13,081 bases of DNA from Spirochaetia bacterium (GTDB lineage: Bacteria > Spirochaetota > Spirochaetia > Treponematales > Breznakiellaceae), in assembly GCA_025997715.1 (NCBI GenBank), contig BNUY01000087.1:1-13081 (forward strand), in the 5' to 3' direction. The position numbers and the translations under genes are program-made. How positions within the stretch are numbered: the stretch's first letter is position 1; each line of letters starts with the position of its first letter. The notes beneath the pieces are model-generated. The model made no database searches. It had not been told where the DNA came from and saw only the letters and a program-made list of their open reading frames with translations. This document shows positions 7,009 through 13,081 of this stretch, piece after piece.

Positions 7009-8121
7009 ATGAAAGGTATGTGGAAATTTGCCCTACTTTTGTCGGGTCTGGCCCTGATTTTGAGTCTGACGGGGTGTCCGCCGGGTGCGGGGGGTGGCGG
7101 TGATGATGATGACGATGTGTCGTTCACCAGTTTTTCGCCGCCGTCAATCTACGTTGACAATAACACCGGGGAGCGGCTAGTTGCGTTTAAGGGGTCGCTA
7201 AATCCTAATTATTTAATTGGTGGTATACCCGCTTATGCCCAAAACCATGGGTTAGAGAAAAAAACGGGTCTGTTTACGTCAACTGCAGCTTTTCCGTTGG
7301 TCTTGATTAAGGAAAGTGATTACAACGCTAATAAAAACAACCTGGCGGCGGCTACTCCATTCGTAAAAATATTTGCGTTTTACAACCACACTGCGACCAA
7401 CAATAACCGCTTTCAGATCAGCGCAAAGGTTGGCGGTGACGCAACTCTACAGGTCAGTAATCCAACCAACTACGATGTCGAAATTCGCAAGGATGGTATT
7501 ACCGGAGAAGTTCTGGGATATGTTGCCAAGAATATGACCAGCGGGAATAATTTGCGTCTAATGCCGGAGATATATGACATATATCCCATCTTTAAGTTTT
7601 ATATACCGGGAGCAAACAATGATGAATTGTATACCGTGATTCCACGATATACAGATGTAGGACCTTTACAGGGAAAGCCTTACATGGAAACTATTACATT
7701 TACCCAAAGCATCCTTGAACGGCCATTTAATGTAAACAACGCATTTAGCCAGGGTAACTTTAGTTGGTCGTCAGGAGGTATTTATTTCCGCATTATCAAC
7801 AATTCATCGGTTGATGTACGCATTGAACAGGGCGGTGTGGCGAAAAATACTTCACTTGGTGTTCCTGCTGTTATACAAGGAAGATCAGAAACTTTCACGA
7901 TCAACATCACGCCGAATAGTGATAAAAGCTATCCTGATACACAAAGCATCTCCGGTATTAAGATAGGTTCGAATCAAAATATGCTGGATGTTCCAGTGCA
8001 TACCTACAAACTGGATTATATGTATGAAATCACCGTTACCGGAACGAACAACAACAATTTGGCATTGGGTTCTATTGTCGAGAAAAATAAGATCGACCTT
8101 GACGCTTTGCTGGGCAACTGA
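7009..8121 (+). CDS. Lipoprotein of unknown function, first of the cluster (370 aa)
   Basis: A secreted lipoprotein of no family I recognise. Signal peptide residues 1-22 end in the lipobox L20-T-G-C23; the mature protein starts with a flexible PPGAGGGGDDDDD tether, which fits exposure on a membrane surface. C23 is the only cysteine. The rest looks beta-rich with many Asn. A short strand motif recurs: IYVDNNTGERLVAFKG (47-62), QVSNPTNYDVEIRKDG (about 148-163) and YFRIINNSSVDVRIEQGG (259-276). The first of these, followed by NPNY, lines up with NESSYEVDIYKGFNPEY in the next gene, so the two are homologous. AAAGGAG sits six bases before the start. It is the first gene after the promoter at 6900-6926. 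A hairpin follows the stop. Ligand and function are unknown. Confidence 0.85.
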   Translation: MKGMWKFALLLSGLALILSLTGCPPGAGGGGDDDDDVSFTSFSPPSIYVDNNTGERLVAFKGSLNPNYLIGGIPAYAQNHGLEKKTGLFTSTAAFPLVLIKESDYNANKNNLAAATPFVKIFAFYNHTATNNNRFQISAKVGGDATLQVSNPTNYDVEIRKDGITGEVLGYVAKNMTSGNNLRLMPEIYDIYPIFKFYIPGANNDELYTVIPRYTDVGPLQGKPYMETITFTQSILERPFNVNNAFSQGNFSWSSGGIYFRIINNSSVDVRIEQGGVAKNTSLGVPAVIQGRSETFTINITPNSDKSYPDTQSISGIKIGSNQNMLDVPVHTYKLDYMYEITVTGTNNNNLALGSIVEKNKIDLDALLGN

Positions 8122-8128
8122 GTTCTAC

Positions 8129-8168
8129 ATGTAACAAGCCGCTTGGTAATCTGATCGGCTTGTTATAT
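8129..8168 (+). terminator. Hairpin between the first two lipoprotein genes
   Basis: TAACAAGCCG (8132-8141) and CGGCTTGTTA (8156-8165) are perfect complements around a 14-nt loop. The stem extends outward by a G-U and two A-U pairs to 13 pairs (8129-8141 with 8156-8168). Only TATTT follows, not a full U tract, so it is either a weak terminator that lets part of the transcription through to the next genes, or an RNA-stabilising stem for the first message. The next ribosome-binding site (AGAGG, 8177-8181) lies just outside it. Confidence 0.6.
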
Positions 8169-8186
8169 TTCCATGAAGAGGCTGGT

Positions 8187-8942
8187 ATGACAAAACAGTT
8201 TGTATTCAGTATATTTGCATCTCTATTATCGCTTATCTGTCTTTCCTGTCCAAGCGGGGGGGATGGAAGTGAAAACAATGGAACTAATACATCCACTGTT
8301 GATGAACGGGCTACCATAACTTTTTGGAATGAATCATCTTATGAGGTTGACATATACAAAGGTTTTAACCCTGAATACTTTGATGAAACAGTATGGTTGT
8401 GCAGGGTTGATGCGCAAACGCGTGAAAAAAAAGTACTCGTATATGCCAGTTCGGATCAGGTTATGGGGGATACTTTTTTCCTCCGTTATAAGAGATCGTT
8501 GCCGCCGCTTGAAAATCCTAACGGCATATCAACGATTCCACCTGTTGACGCAAAAAGCGATTTATCCAACATCAGATTTGTGGTAGAAAAAAATAAAACA
8601 TATCCAAAGACTATACCCCAACCGGGGCAGCTTCAATTTGCAAATGGATATGTAAAGATCCAAAATCAGGGGCCGTATCAGATAGAAATTCGAAATGGCG
8701 GTATTCCGTTGCACCAGCTTGGTAACGATTCCATTTATCTTGCAAGCGGATACATGGCCTATTATGAGATCAAATTTAATAGATTTGATGATACGGAAAT
8801 CACTATTAATCATTTGGAAAGTTTTGGTACATCGACTGTTAATTTCCCGTCTTTTTCTATGGAACGAGGGAAATTGTATAGTTTTACGGTAAACGGAAGT
8901 ACCATCACCGGACCGACGGTTATGCCCTTATCAATTAACTAA
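8187..8942 (+). CDS. Lipoprotein of unknown function, second of the cluster (251 aa)
   Basis: A short relative of the preceding lipoprotein. The signal peptide MTKQFVFSIFASLLSLI leads to C18-L-S-C21; C21 is the likely lipid site, with Cys at the -3 position, which is unusual but spirochaete lipoboxes are loose. The tether PSGGDGSENNGTNTST follows. The strand motif appears at residues 44-59 (ITFWNESSYEVDIYKG) and 155-172 (YVKIQNQGPYQIEIRNGG); both have counterparts in the first gene. The end GKLYSFTVNG resembles YMYEITVTG there. I chose the ATG at 8187, five bases after AGAGG; the TTG at 8160 would lie in the hairpin stem. The stop codon overlaps the ribosome-binding site of the next gene, so these two are co-transcribed. 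No enzyme motif is seen. Confidence 0.85.
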   Translation: MTKQFVFSIFASLLSLICLSCPSGGDGSENNGTNTSTVDERATITFWNESSYEVDIYKGFNPEYFDETVWLCRVDAQTREKKVLVYASSDQVMGDTFFLRYKRSLPPLENPNGISTIPPVDAKSDLSNIRFVVEKNKTYPKTIPQPGQLQFANGYVKIQNQGPYQIEIRNGGIPLHQLGNDSIYLASGYMAYYEIKFNRFDDTEITINHLESFGTSTVNFPSFSMERGKLYSFTVNGSTITGPTVMPLSIN

Positions 8943-8953
8943 GGAGTTTTGTT

Positions 8954-9355
8954 ATGAAAAAGTTGCTTTTTGTTTTCGCGGCGATGACCGCATTAGTCTT
9001 GGTTGGGTGCAATCAGCCCACCGACGACCCGAACGGCGGTACCACGCCTGTCGGAGCCATCACCTTTACCATCAAGAACGAATCATCCTACGATTTGTCA
9101 TCGGTAAAGTGGTCGGGCGTTTCCTTCGCGTTACCGGATTCAGAAGATTTGCTCAAGGGAACAGCGTCTAAAAAAGAAGTTGCGGAAGATGCCCAGGGGT
9201 ACCTGACCTTTACCCGTAAAGACAGCGGAATCAATCTGCGGGCGTCTCTTTTAACAATGGATGATTCACCGTTTACCATTTTGAATAGTACCGTAGTGTC
9301 TGAAGTTGGAAATGAAAGCAATTCCGGGACATTGGCCAGTATCGGGTTATTGCCG
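8954..9355 (+). repeat. Paralogous block, copy 1 (pairs with 11184-11585)
   Basis: The first 134 codons match those of the next gene closely: 116 of 134 residues are identical by hand count. A 41-nt run (8999-9039, matching 11229-11269) covering the lipobox and tether is identical base for base. After residue 134 the similarity drops sharply. Confidence 0.85.
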
Positions 9356-11158
9356 AAACTCGAAATAAAGAAAGACGGGCTATCGATAGCAAAAAATGAG
9401 ATGGTAACCGGCGGTGAAATTGTTGTTAACAATCAAAAGCAATTTGTATTCACTTTGAAAAACAGCGGTAGCGGAAAATTACAGCTAACCGGAACTGAAC
9501 CGGTAAAGAGCTCTAACGCTTCTTTTTTAGTTGTTCAACCGGAAAGTTCTGAAATTGCAGTAAATGGTATCTTGCAGTTTATTGTTAATTTTAACCCTCT
9601 TGCGGAGGATGATTACTCCACGATCATAACGGTTAAATCAAATGATCCCTCCGGTGATTTTGTATTTACCATATCGGCAAAAGGAGTACTACCCAAACCG
9701 ATTATTATCCTGCTATACGATGGGAATGAAATCGCCCAGAATGGCTCTATAAATATGGGGGCGGTAATTATTGACAAATCGAAAACCGTTGAGGTTACGG
9801 TAAAGAATACCGGGGTAGAGCTTTTAACGATTACGACCCCAGGGGTGGTGCTTTCCGGCGAAAATGCCGATGTGTTTTCAATAGTTTCAAAACCGAGCGC
9901 AAATATTTCTGCAGGAAGTGAATCAAAGTTCACGGTTAAATATACTCCAACGGTTGCCGATCAAAATGATAGTGCCAAGCTGAGTATTCCCAGTAATGAT
10001 ACATCCCGTGCAAATTTTACGATCTGGTTTCAGGGGACCGGAAAAACCGGATTAGCGGCGCCAACCGGGCTAAGTGTATCGGCACAGTCTTCTTCGGATA
10101 TGGCTATAAGCTGGAATTTAGTGAGCGGAGCTGAATCGTATAAAATATACCGGTCAGGTAGCGCTTCGGGAACCTTTATCGAAATAGGTACCGGTAGTAT
10201 CACGGCCCACAATGATACGGGGCTTGCGGAGGGTACAACGTACTGGTACAAGGTAAGCGCAGTGAGCAGTGATGGAACGGAAGGTTATCAGTCACCGGCG
10301 GTGAGCGGAACAACTTTATCTATGCCAACAATACCGGCCGGGGTATCCGCTGCCGCCGCTTCTTCCTCCGGTATTACTGTTTCCTGGAGCATTGTAAGCG
10401 GGGCTGTATCGTATAAAATATACCGGTCGAATAGTTCTTCGGAGATCTTTACCATTGTAGGCACAAGTGATACCACATCCTATTCCGATACGGGTCTTAC
10501 GGCCAATACGACCTACTATTATACGGTTTCCGCCAATAACAGCGTTGGTGAAAGTGCCCAGTCTTCCTTTGTCTCGGCAACTACCAATGTGGCTCCACCG
10601 CCAACTCCGACGGGGGTATATGCTTCCGCCGTCAGTTCTTCTTCCTCCGGTATTACTGTTTCTTGGGGTGCCGTAACTACGGCAGCCGGATACCGCATCT
10701 ATCGTTCAACTGAATCGGGAAGTTATACCCAGGTTGGAACCGTATCACATCCCACTACCTCTTATACGGATACCGGGTTGTCTTCCAATACGACTTATTA
10801 TTATAAAGTCTCTGCCTATAACAGCGGTGGAGAAAGCACCCAATCATCTTATAAATCAGCAGCCACCTTAACGGATGCACCCACTGGGGTATATACCGTT
10901 GGTAACCTCTACAGGTCTATGCTTGTTTATTGGGACGATATTCCCGGGGTCAACTATCTTATCTATCGTTCAACCACTTCTTCGGGTACCTATACCTATG
11001 TAGGTTACCCAAATGGCGGTGACGCATCCCACCGCTGGTTCATTGATGGGGTAGGGCTTTCGGATAATACAACGTACTGGTATAAGATATCCTCAAGAAA
11101 CAGCGACGGATATGAAGGTTTACAATCATCTGCCGTAAGCGGGAAAACCCGGCCATGA
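8954..11158 (+). CDS. Surface lipoprotein with anchor-D-like and four fibronectin III domains (734 aa)
   Basis: A modular extracellular lipoprotein. Order: signal peptide with lipobox L16-V-G-C19; tether NQPTDDPNGGTTP; an N-terminal domain (about 35-134) opening with ITFTIKNESSYDL; two Ig-like domains of the choice-of-anchor D (HYDIN-like) type at about 134-240 and 248-362, each with VxNTG/KNSGSG and SNDPSGDF- or SNDTSRA-like strands; then four fibronectin type III repeats at about 369-455, 457-547, 550-640 and 642-734, with the marks SWxxVxGAxSYKIYRS, DTGLxxNTTYYYKVSA and GESxQSS. The fourth repeat has diverged most. No cysteine but C19, no catalytic domain. AAGGAG overlaps the stop of the gene before, seven bases from the ATG. 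Such domain trains are usual in adhesins and polysaccharide-binding proteins, but the ligand here is unknown. It is a close paralogue of the next gene. Confidence 0.9.
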   Translation: MKKLLFVFAAMTALVLVGCNQPTDDPNGGTTPVGAITFTIKNESSYDLSSVKWSGVSFALPDSEDLLKGTASKKEVAEDAQGYLTFTRKDSGINLRASLLTMDDSPFTILNSTVVSEVGNESNSGTLASIGLLPKLEIKKDGLSIAKNEMVTGGEIVVNNQKQFVFTLKNSGSGKLQLTGTEPVKSSNASFLVVQPESSEIAVNGILQFIVNFNPLAEDDYSTIITVKSNDPSGDFVFTISAKGVLPKPIIILLYDGNEIAQNGSINMGAVIIDKSKTVEVTVKNTGVELLTITTPGVVLSGENADVFSIVSKPSANISAGSESKFTVKYTPTVADQNDSAKLSIPSNDTSRANFTIWFQGTGKTGLAAPTGLSVSAQSSSDMAISWNLVSGAESYKIYRSGSASGTFIEIGTGSITAHNDTGLAEGTTYWYKVSAVSSDGTEGYQSPAVSGTTLSMPTIPAGVSAAAASSSGITVSWSIVSGAVSYKIYRSNSSSEIFTIVGTSDTTSYSDTGLTANTTYYYTVSANNSVGESAQSSFVSATTNVAPPPTPTGVYASAVSSSSSGITVSWGAVTTAAGYRIYRSTESGSYTQVGTVSHPTTSYTDTGLSSNTTYYYKVSAYNSGGESTQSSYKSAATLTDAPTGVYTVGNLYRSMLVYWDDIPGVNYLIYRSTTSSGTYTYVGYPNGGDASHRWFIDGVGLSDNTTYWYKISSRNSDGYEGLQSSAVSGKTRP
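10136..10155 (+). repeat. Exact 20-nt repeat, first FN3 module
   Basis: Identical to 10409-10428, 273 nt (91 codons) downstream, at the SYKIYRS strand of the first and second FN3 modules. It points to module duplication within the gene. Confidence 0.7.
10359..10383 (+). repeat. Exact 25-nt repeat, second FN3 module
   Basis: Identical to 10638-10662, 279 nt (93 codons) downstream; encodes the SSSGITVS strand of the second and third FN3 modules. The exact match, silent positions included, suggests recent duplication or conversion. Confidence 0.75.
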
Positions 11159-11183
11159 TGCAACTTTGATAAGGATAATAAAG

Positions 11184-11585
11184 ATGAAAAAGATTTTTGT
11201 ATCGTTTGCGGCAATGACTGCATTGGTTTTGGTTGGGTGCAATCAGCCCACCGACGACCCGAACGGCGGCACCACGCCTGCCGGAGCCGCCACGTTTACC
11301 ATCAAGAACGAATCGTCTTACGATTTGTCAGATGTCAAGTGGTCTGGGGTGTCCTTCGCGTCACCGGATTCAAGCGACTTGCTCAAGGGAACCGCATCGA
11401 AAAAAGAAGTCATGGAAGTTGCTCAGGGCTACCTGACTTTTACCCGCAAAGATAATGGTATCAACCTGAGAGCGTCTCTTTTGACAATTGATGACTCACC
11501 GTTTACCATTTTAAATACGACGCTTGTATTTGAAGTTGGGAATGAAAGTAATTCCGGTACATTGTCCGGTATCGGGTTGCTGCCG
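11184..11585 (+). repeat. Paralogous block, copy 2 (pairs with 8954-9355)
   Basis: Second copy of the conserved 134-codon N-terminal block. Differences from copy 1 include many silent changes spread along the block, except in the 41-nt identical run at 11229-11269. Confidence 0.85.
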
Positions 11586-13081
11586 GAAATCGGCATTGAA
11601 TATAATGACAACATAGTAGTGAAGAATGATACAGTTTCCACCATCGAAACGATTGCCGCTATTCCAAAGCAAACTGTATTTACCTTGAAAAATACCGGTT
11701 CCGGCGTCTTGACGCTTACCGGGGCCGCTCCGGTAAGCGTTAGTGGATCGGCGGAAATTTTTTCAGTAACTCAGCCGGCGGGTTCAATAATCGCACCTGC
11801 GGGCTCGCTGCCCTTTACAATTACCTTTACGCCCCAGGCGGTAGATACCTATACTACTACCGTTACAGTTAAATCAAATACCCCATCGGGAGATTTTACC
11901 TTTACCATAACCGCGAATGGAACCGAGCCAAAACCGATTATTACGATACTTAACGGTACAAGCGAAGTATTGCAAAACGGTACAGTTGATATGGGAAACG
12001 TCACTTTGTCCGAAACCTTGGATATTGCGGTAAAAAATACCGGTACAGCGCCATTAACCATTAATTGGGATGCAATTACGATTACCGGAGTGGATGCCGC
12101 TGCATTCTCATTTGATTCCCTCCCTAGTGATAGTGGCACTATTTCTGTAGGTAACTATTCAACACTCCGCATACGATACACTCCGTCAACGATTGGGATA
12201 CAGAGTGCGGTTATCAGTGTTCTTAATAATGACTTGTCACGGTATTCTGCTGTATTTACCATTAAGGGGACGGGCTATTTCCCGGCACCGTCATCAATAA
12301 CGGCGAGCGCCGATTCAACTGATAGTATAACCGTTAGCTGGAGTGCGGTAACAGGCGCAGGTTCTTATAAGGTGTACCGTGCAACTTCTCCCGACGGTAC
12401 GTACACATTTATCGCTACCAGTGCTACTACTTCATATACAAATACCGGTTTAAGTGCAGGAACCGCCTATTATTACAAGGTAAGTGCAGTAAGTACCTAT
12501 GGAGAAAGCGTACAATCATCATATACGACCGCGAAGACGAAACCGGAAACTCCAACCGGAGTGAGCGCTGCATCGTTATCGGCTTCGGAAATACAGATTA
12601 CGTGGAATTCGGTGGGCGGTGCAAGTTCTTATAAGGTGTACCGTGCAACTTCTTCCGGCGGTACGTACACATCTGCCGGTACCAGTTCTACTGCTTCGTA
12701 CACAAATACCGGTTTAAACTCGAACACCGTGTACTACTACAAGGTAAGTGCGTACAATGACGGTGGTGAAAGTGTGTTATCATCAGAGACATCCGCGACT
12801 ACAAAATTAACACCGCCTACCGGGGTATCTGCCGTCGTTTCTTCTTCCGGTATTGTCGTTTCATGGAATAGCGTAACCGGGGCAACAGAATACCGCATTT
12901 ATCGTTCAACTTCTTCCGGAGGAACCTATTCTCAAATTGGGACAACATCAAGTCCTGCCACTACTTATACAAATACTGGCCTGACTGCCGGTACCAGATA
13001 CTATTACAGAGTATCCGCTTATAACAACGCCGGAGAAAGCACCCAATCCACCACTGTTTATGCAACCACTATACCTGCAAC
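11184..13081 (+). CDS. Surface lipoprotein with anchor-D-like and at least three FN3 domains, partial at the right edge
   Basis: The frame is open from the ATG at 11184 to the end of the window (632 codons so far), with no stop. Signal peptide and lipobox L16-V-G-C19, then the same NQPTDDPNGGTTP tether and the same N-terminal domain (about 35-134, NESSYDL) as the preceding gene. After residue 134 it diverges: two anchor-D-like domains at about 134-245 and 250-364 (KNTGSG, SNTPSGDF, KNTGTAPLTI), then FN3 repeats at about 366-452, 453-541 and 542 to the edge, with SYKVYRATS, NTGL and YYYKVSA marks. AAGGA lies eight bases before the start, and the gene begins 25 nt after the previous stop, so they are co-transcribed. 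No second cysteine is seen. More FN3 repeats or a different C-terminal domain may follow outside the window. It is probably a surface-exposed binding protein; the ligand is unknown. Confidence 0.9.
   Translation, partial: MKKIFVSFAAMTALVLVGCNQPTDDPNGGTTPAGAATFTIKNESSYDLSDVKWSGVSFASPDSSDLLKGTASKKEVMEVAQGYLTFTRKDNGINLRASLLTIDDSPFTILNTTLVFEVGNESNSGTLSGIGLLPEIGIEYNDNIVVKNDTVSTIETIAAIPKQTVFTLKNTGSGVLTLTGAAPVSVSGSAEIFSVTQPAGSIIAPAGSLPFTITFTPQAVDTYTTTVTVKSNTPSGDFTFTITANGTEPKPIITILNGTSEVLQNGTVDMGNVTLSETLDIAVKNTGTAPLTINWDAITITGVDAAAFSFDSLPSDSGTISVGNYSTLRIRYTPSTIGIQSAVISVLNNDLSRYSAVFTIKGTGYFPAPSSITASADSTDSITVSWSAVTGAGSYKVYRATSPDGTYTFIATSATTSYTNTGLSAGTAYYYKVSAVSTYGESVQSSYTTAKTKPETPTGVSAASLSASEIQITWNSVGGASSYKVYRATSSGGTYTSAGTSSTASYTNTGLNSNTVYYYKVSAYNDGGESVLSSETSATTKLTPPTGVSAVVSSSGIVVSWNSVTGATEYRIYRSTSSGGTYSQIGTTSSPATTYTNTGLTAGTRYYYRVSAYNNAGESTQSTTVYATTIPA
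12361..12408 (+). repeat. Near-identical 48-nt repeat, first FN3 module of the last gene
   Basis: Matches 12625-12672 at 46 of 48 bases, 264 nt (88 codons) apart. It covers the SYKVYRATS strand and the GTYT turn of two successive FN3 modules. The distance is the module length, which marks a tandem duplication of a whole module. Confidence 0.8.
12625..12672 (+). repeat. Near-identical 48-nt repeat, second FN3 module of the last gene
   Basis: Partner of 12361-12408; the first 29 bases are identical and two mismatches follow within the next 19. Confidence 0.8.

Noticed and set aside
8160..8186. TTG start for the second lipoprotein
   Set aside because: It lies inside the hairpin stem and has no ribosome-binding site; the ATG at 8187 is preceded by AGAGG and begins a normal signal peptide.
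10060..13081. CRISPR-like or satellite repeat array
   Set aside because: The repeats are one FN3 module (about 264-279 nt) apart, in frame and imperfect, so they are protein-domain repeats.
1..13081. Insertion sequence, prophage or integrative element
   Set aside because: No transposase, integrase, terminal inverted repeats or tRNA gene was found; the composition change at creD alone does not define an element.

Overview
The window reads as spirochaete chromosome, most likely a Treponema of the gut-symbiont kind. This is inference, from the run of tandem lipoproteins with short acidic/Gly/Asn tethers after the lipid cysteine, the XRE regulator type, and a genome that mixes GC-rich housekeeping genes with AT-richer surface genes. 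No rRNA, tRNA, CRISPR array or insertion sequence was seen.

Left part (1-456): a possible 3' end of a gene at the edge, then a small basic hypothetical ORF (142-456, + strand). Its stop overlaps the 3' end of trxB tail-to-tail by 12 nt.

Minus-strand housekeeping block (6809 down to 445): an XRE-family regulator (6486-6809), full-length cobalamin-dependent methionine synthase metH (2809-6408), a CreD-family inner-membrane protein (1400-2764) and thioredoxin reductase trxB (445-1398). metH, creD and trxB are spaced like an operon (44 nt, then 1 nt), with the trxB ribosome-binding site lying inside the end of creD. metH has no Shine-Dalgarno; an extended -10 box (TGATATACT) sits six bases before its ATG, suggesting a leaderless transcript. 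creD is much more AT-rich than its two neighbours.

Divergent intergenic region (6810-7008): carries a consensus promoter for the right-hand block (TTGACA, 15 nt, TATAAT), a second TTGACA, and short repeats (TTTAAGGT twice, 21 bp apart) that could be operators, possibly for the adjacent XRE regulator.

Right part (7009-13081, + strand): four consecutive lipoprotein genes. The first two (370 and 251 aa) are related to each other and match no family I recognise; a strong hairpin separates them. The third (734 aa) and fourth (open at the right edge) are paralogues: lipid anchor, a shared N-terminal domain, two choice-of-anchor-D-like Ig-fold domains, then fibronectin type III repeats (four, and at least three). 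A short beta-strand motif around N-[E/N]-S-S-[Y/V]-[D/E]-[V/L] recurs in all four, once to three times each, so they look like one expanding family of surface modules that differ in what follows the motif. Their ligand is unknown; adhesion or polysaccharide binding is a guess from the domain types. This cluster is the part of the window most likely to be undescribed.
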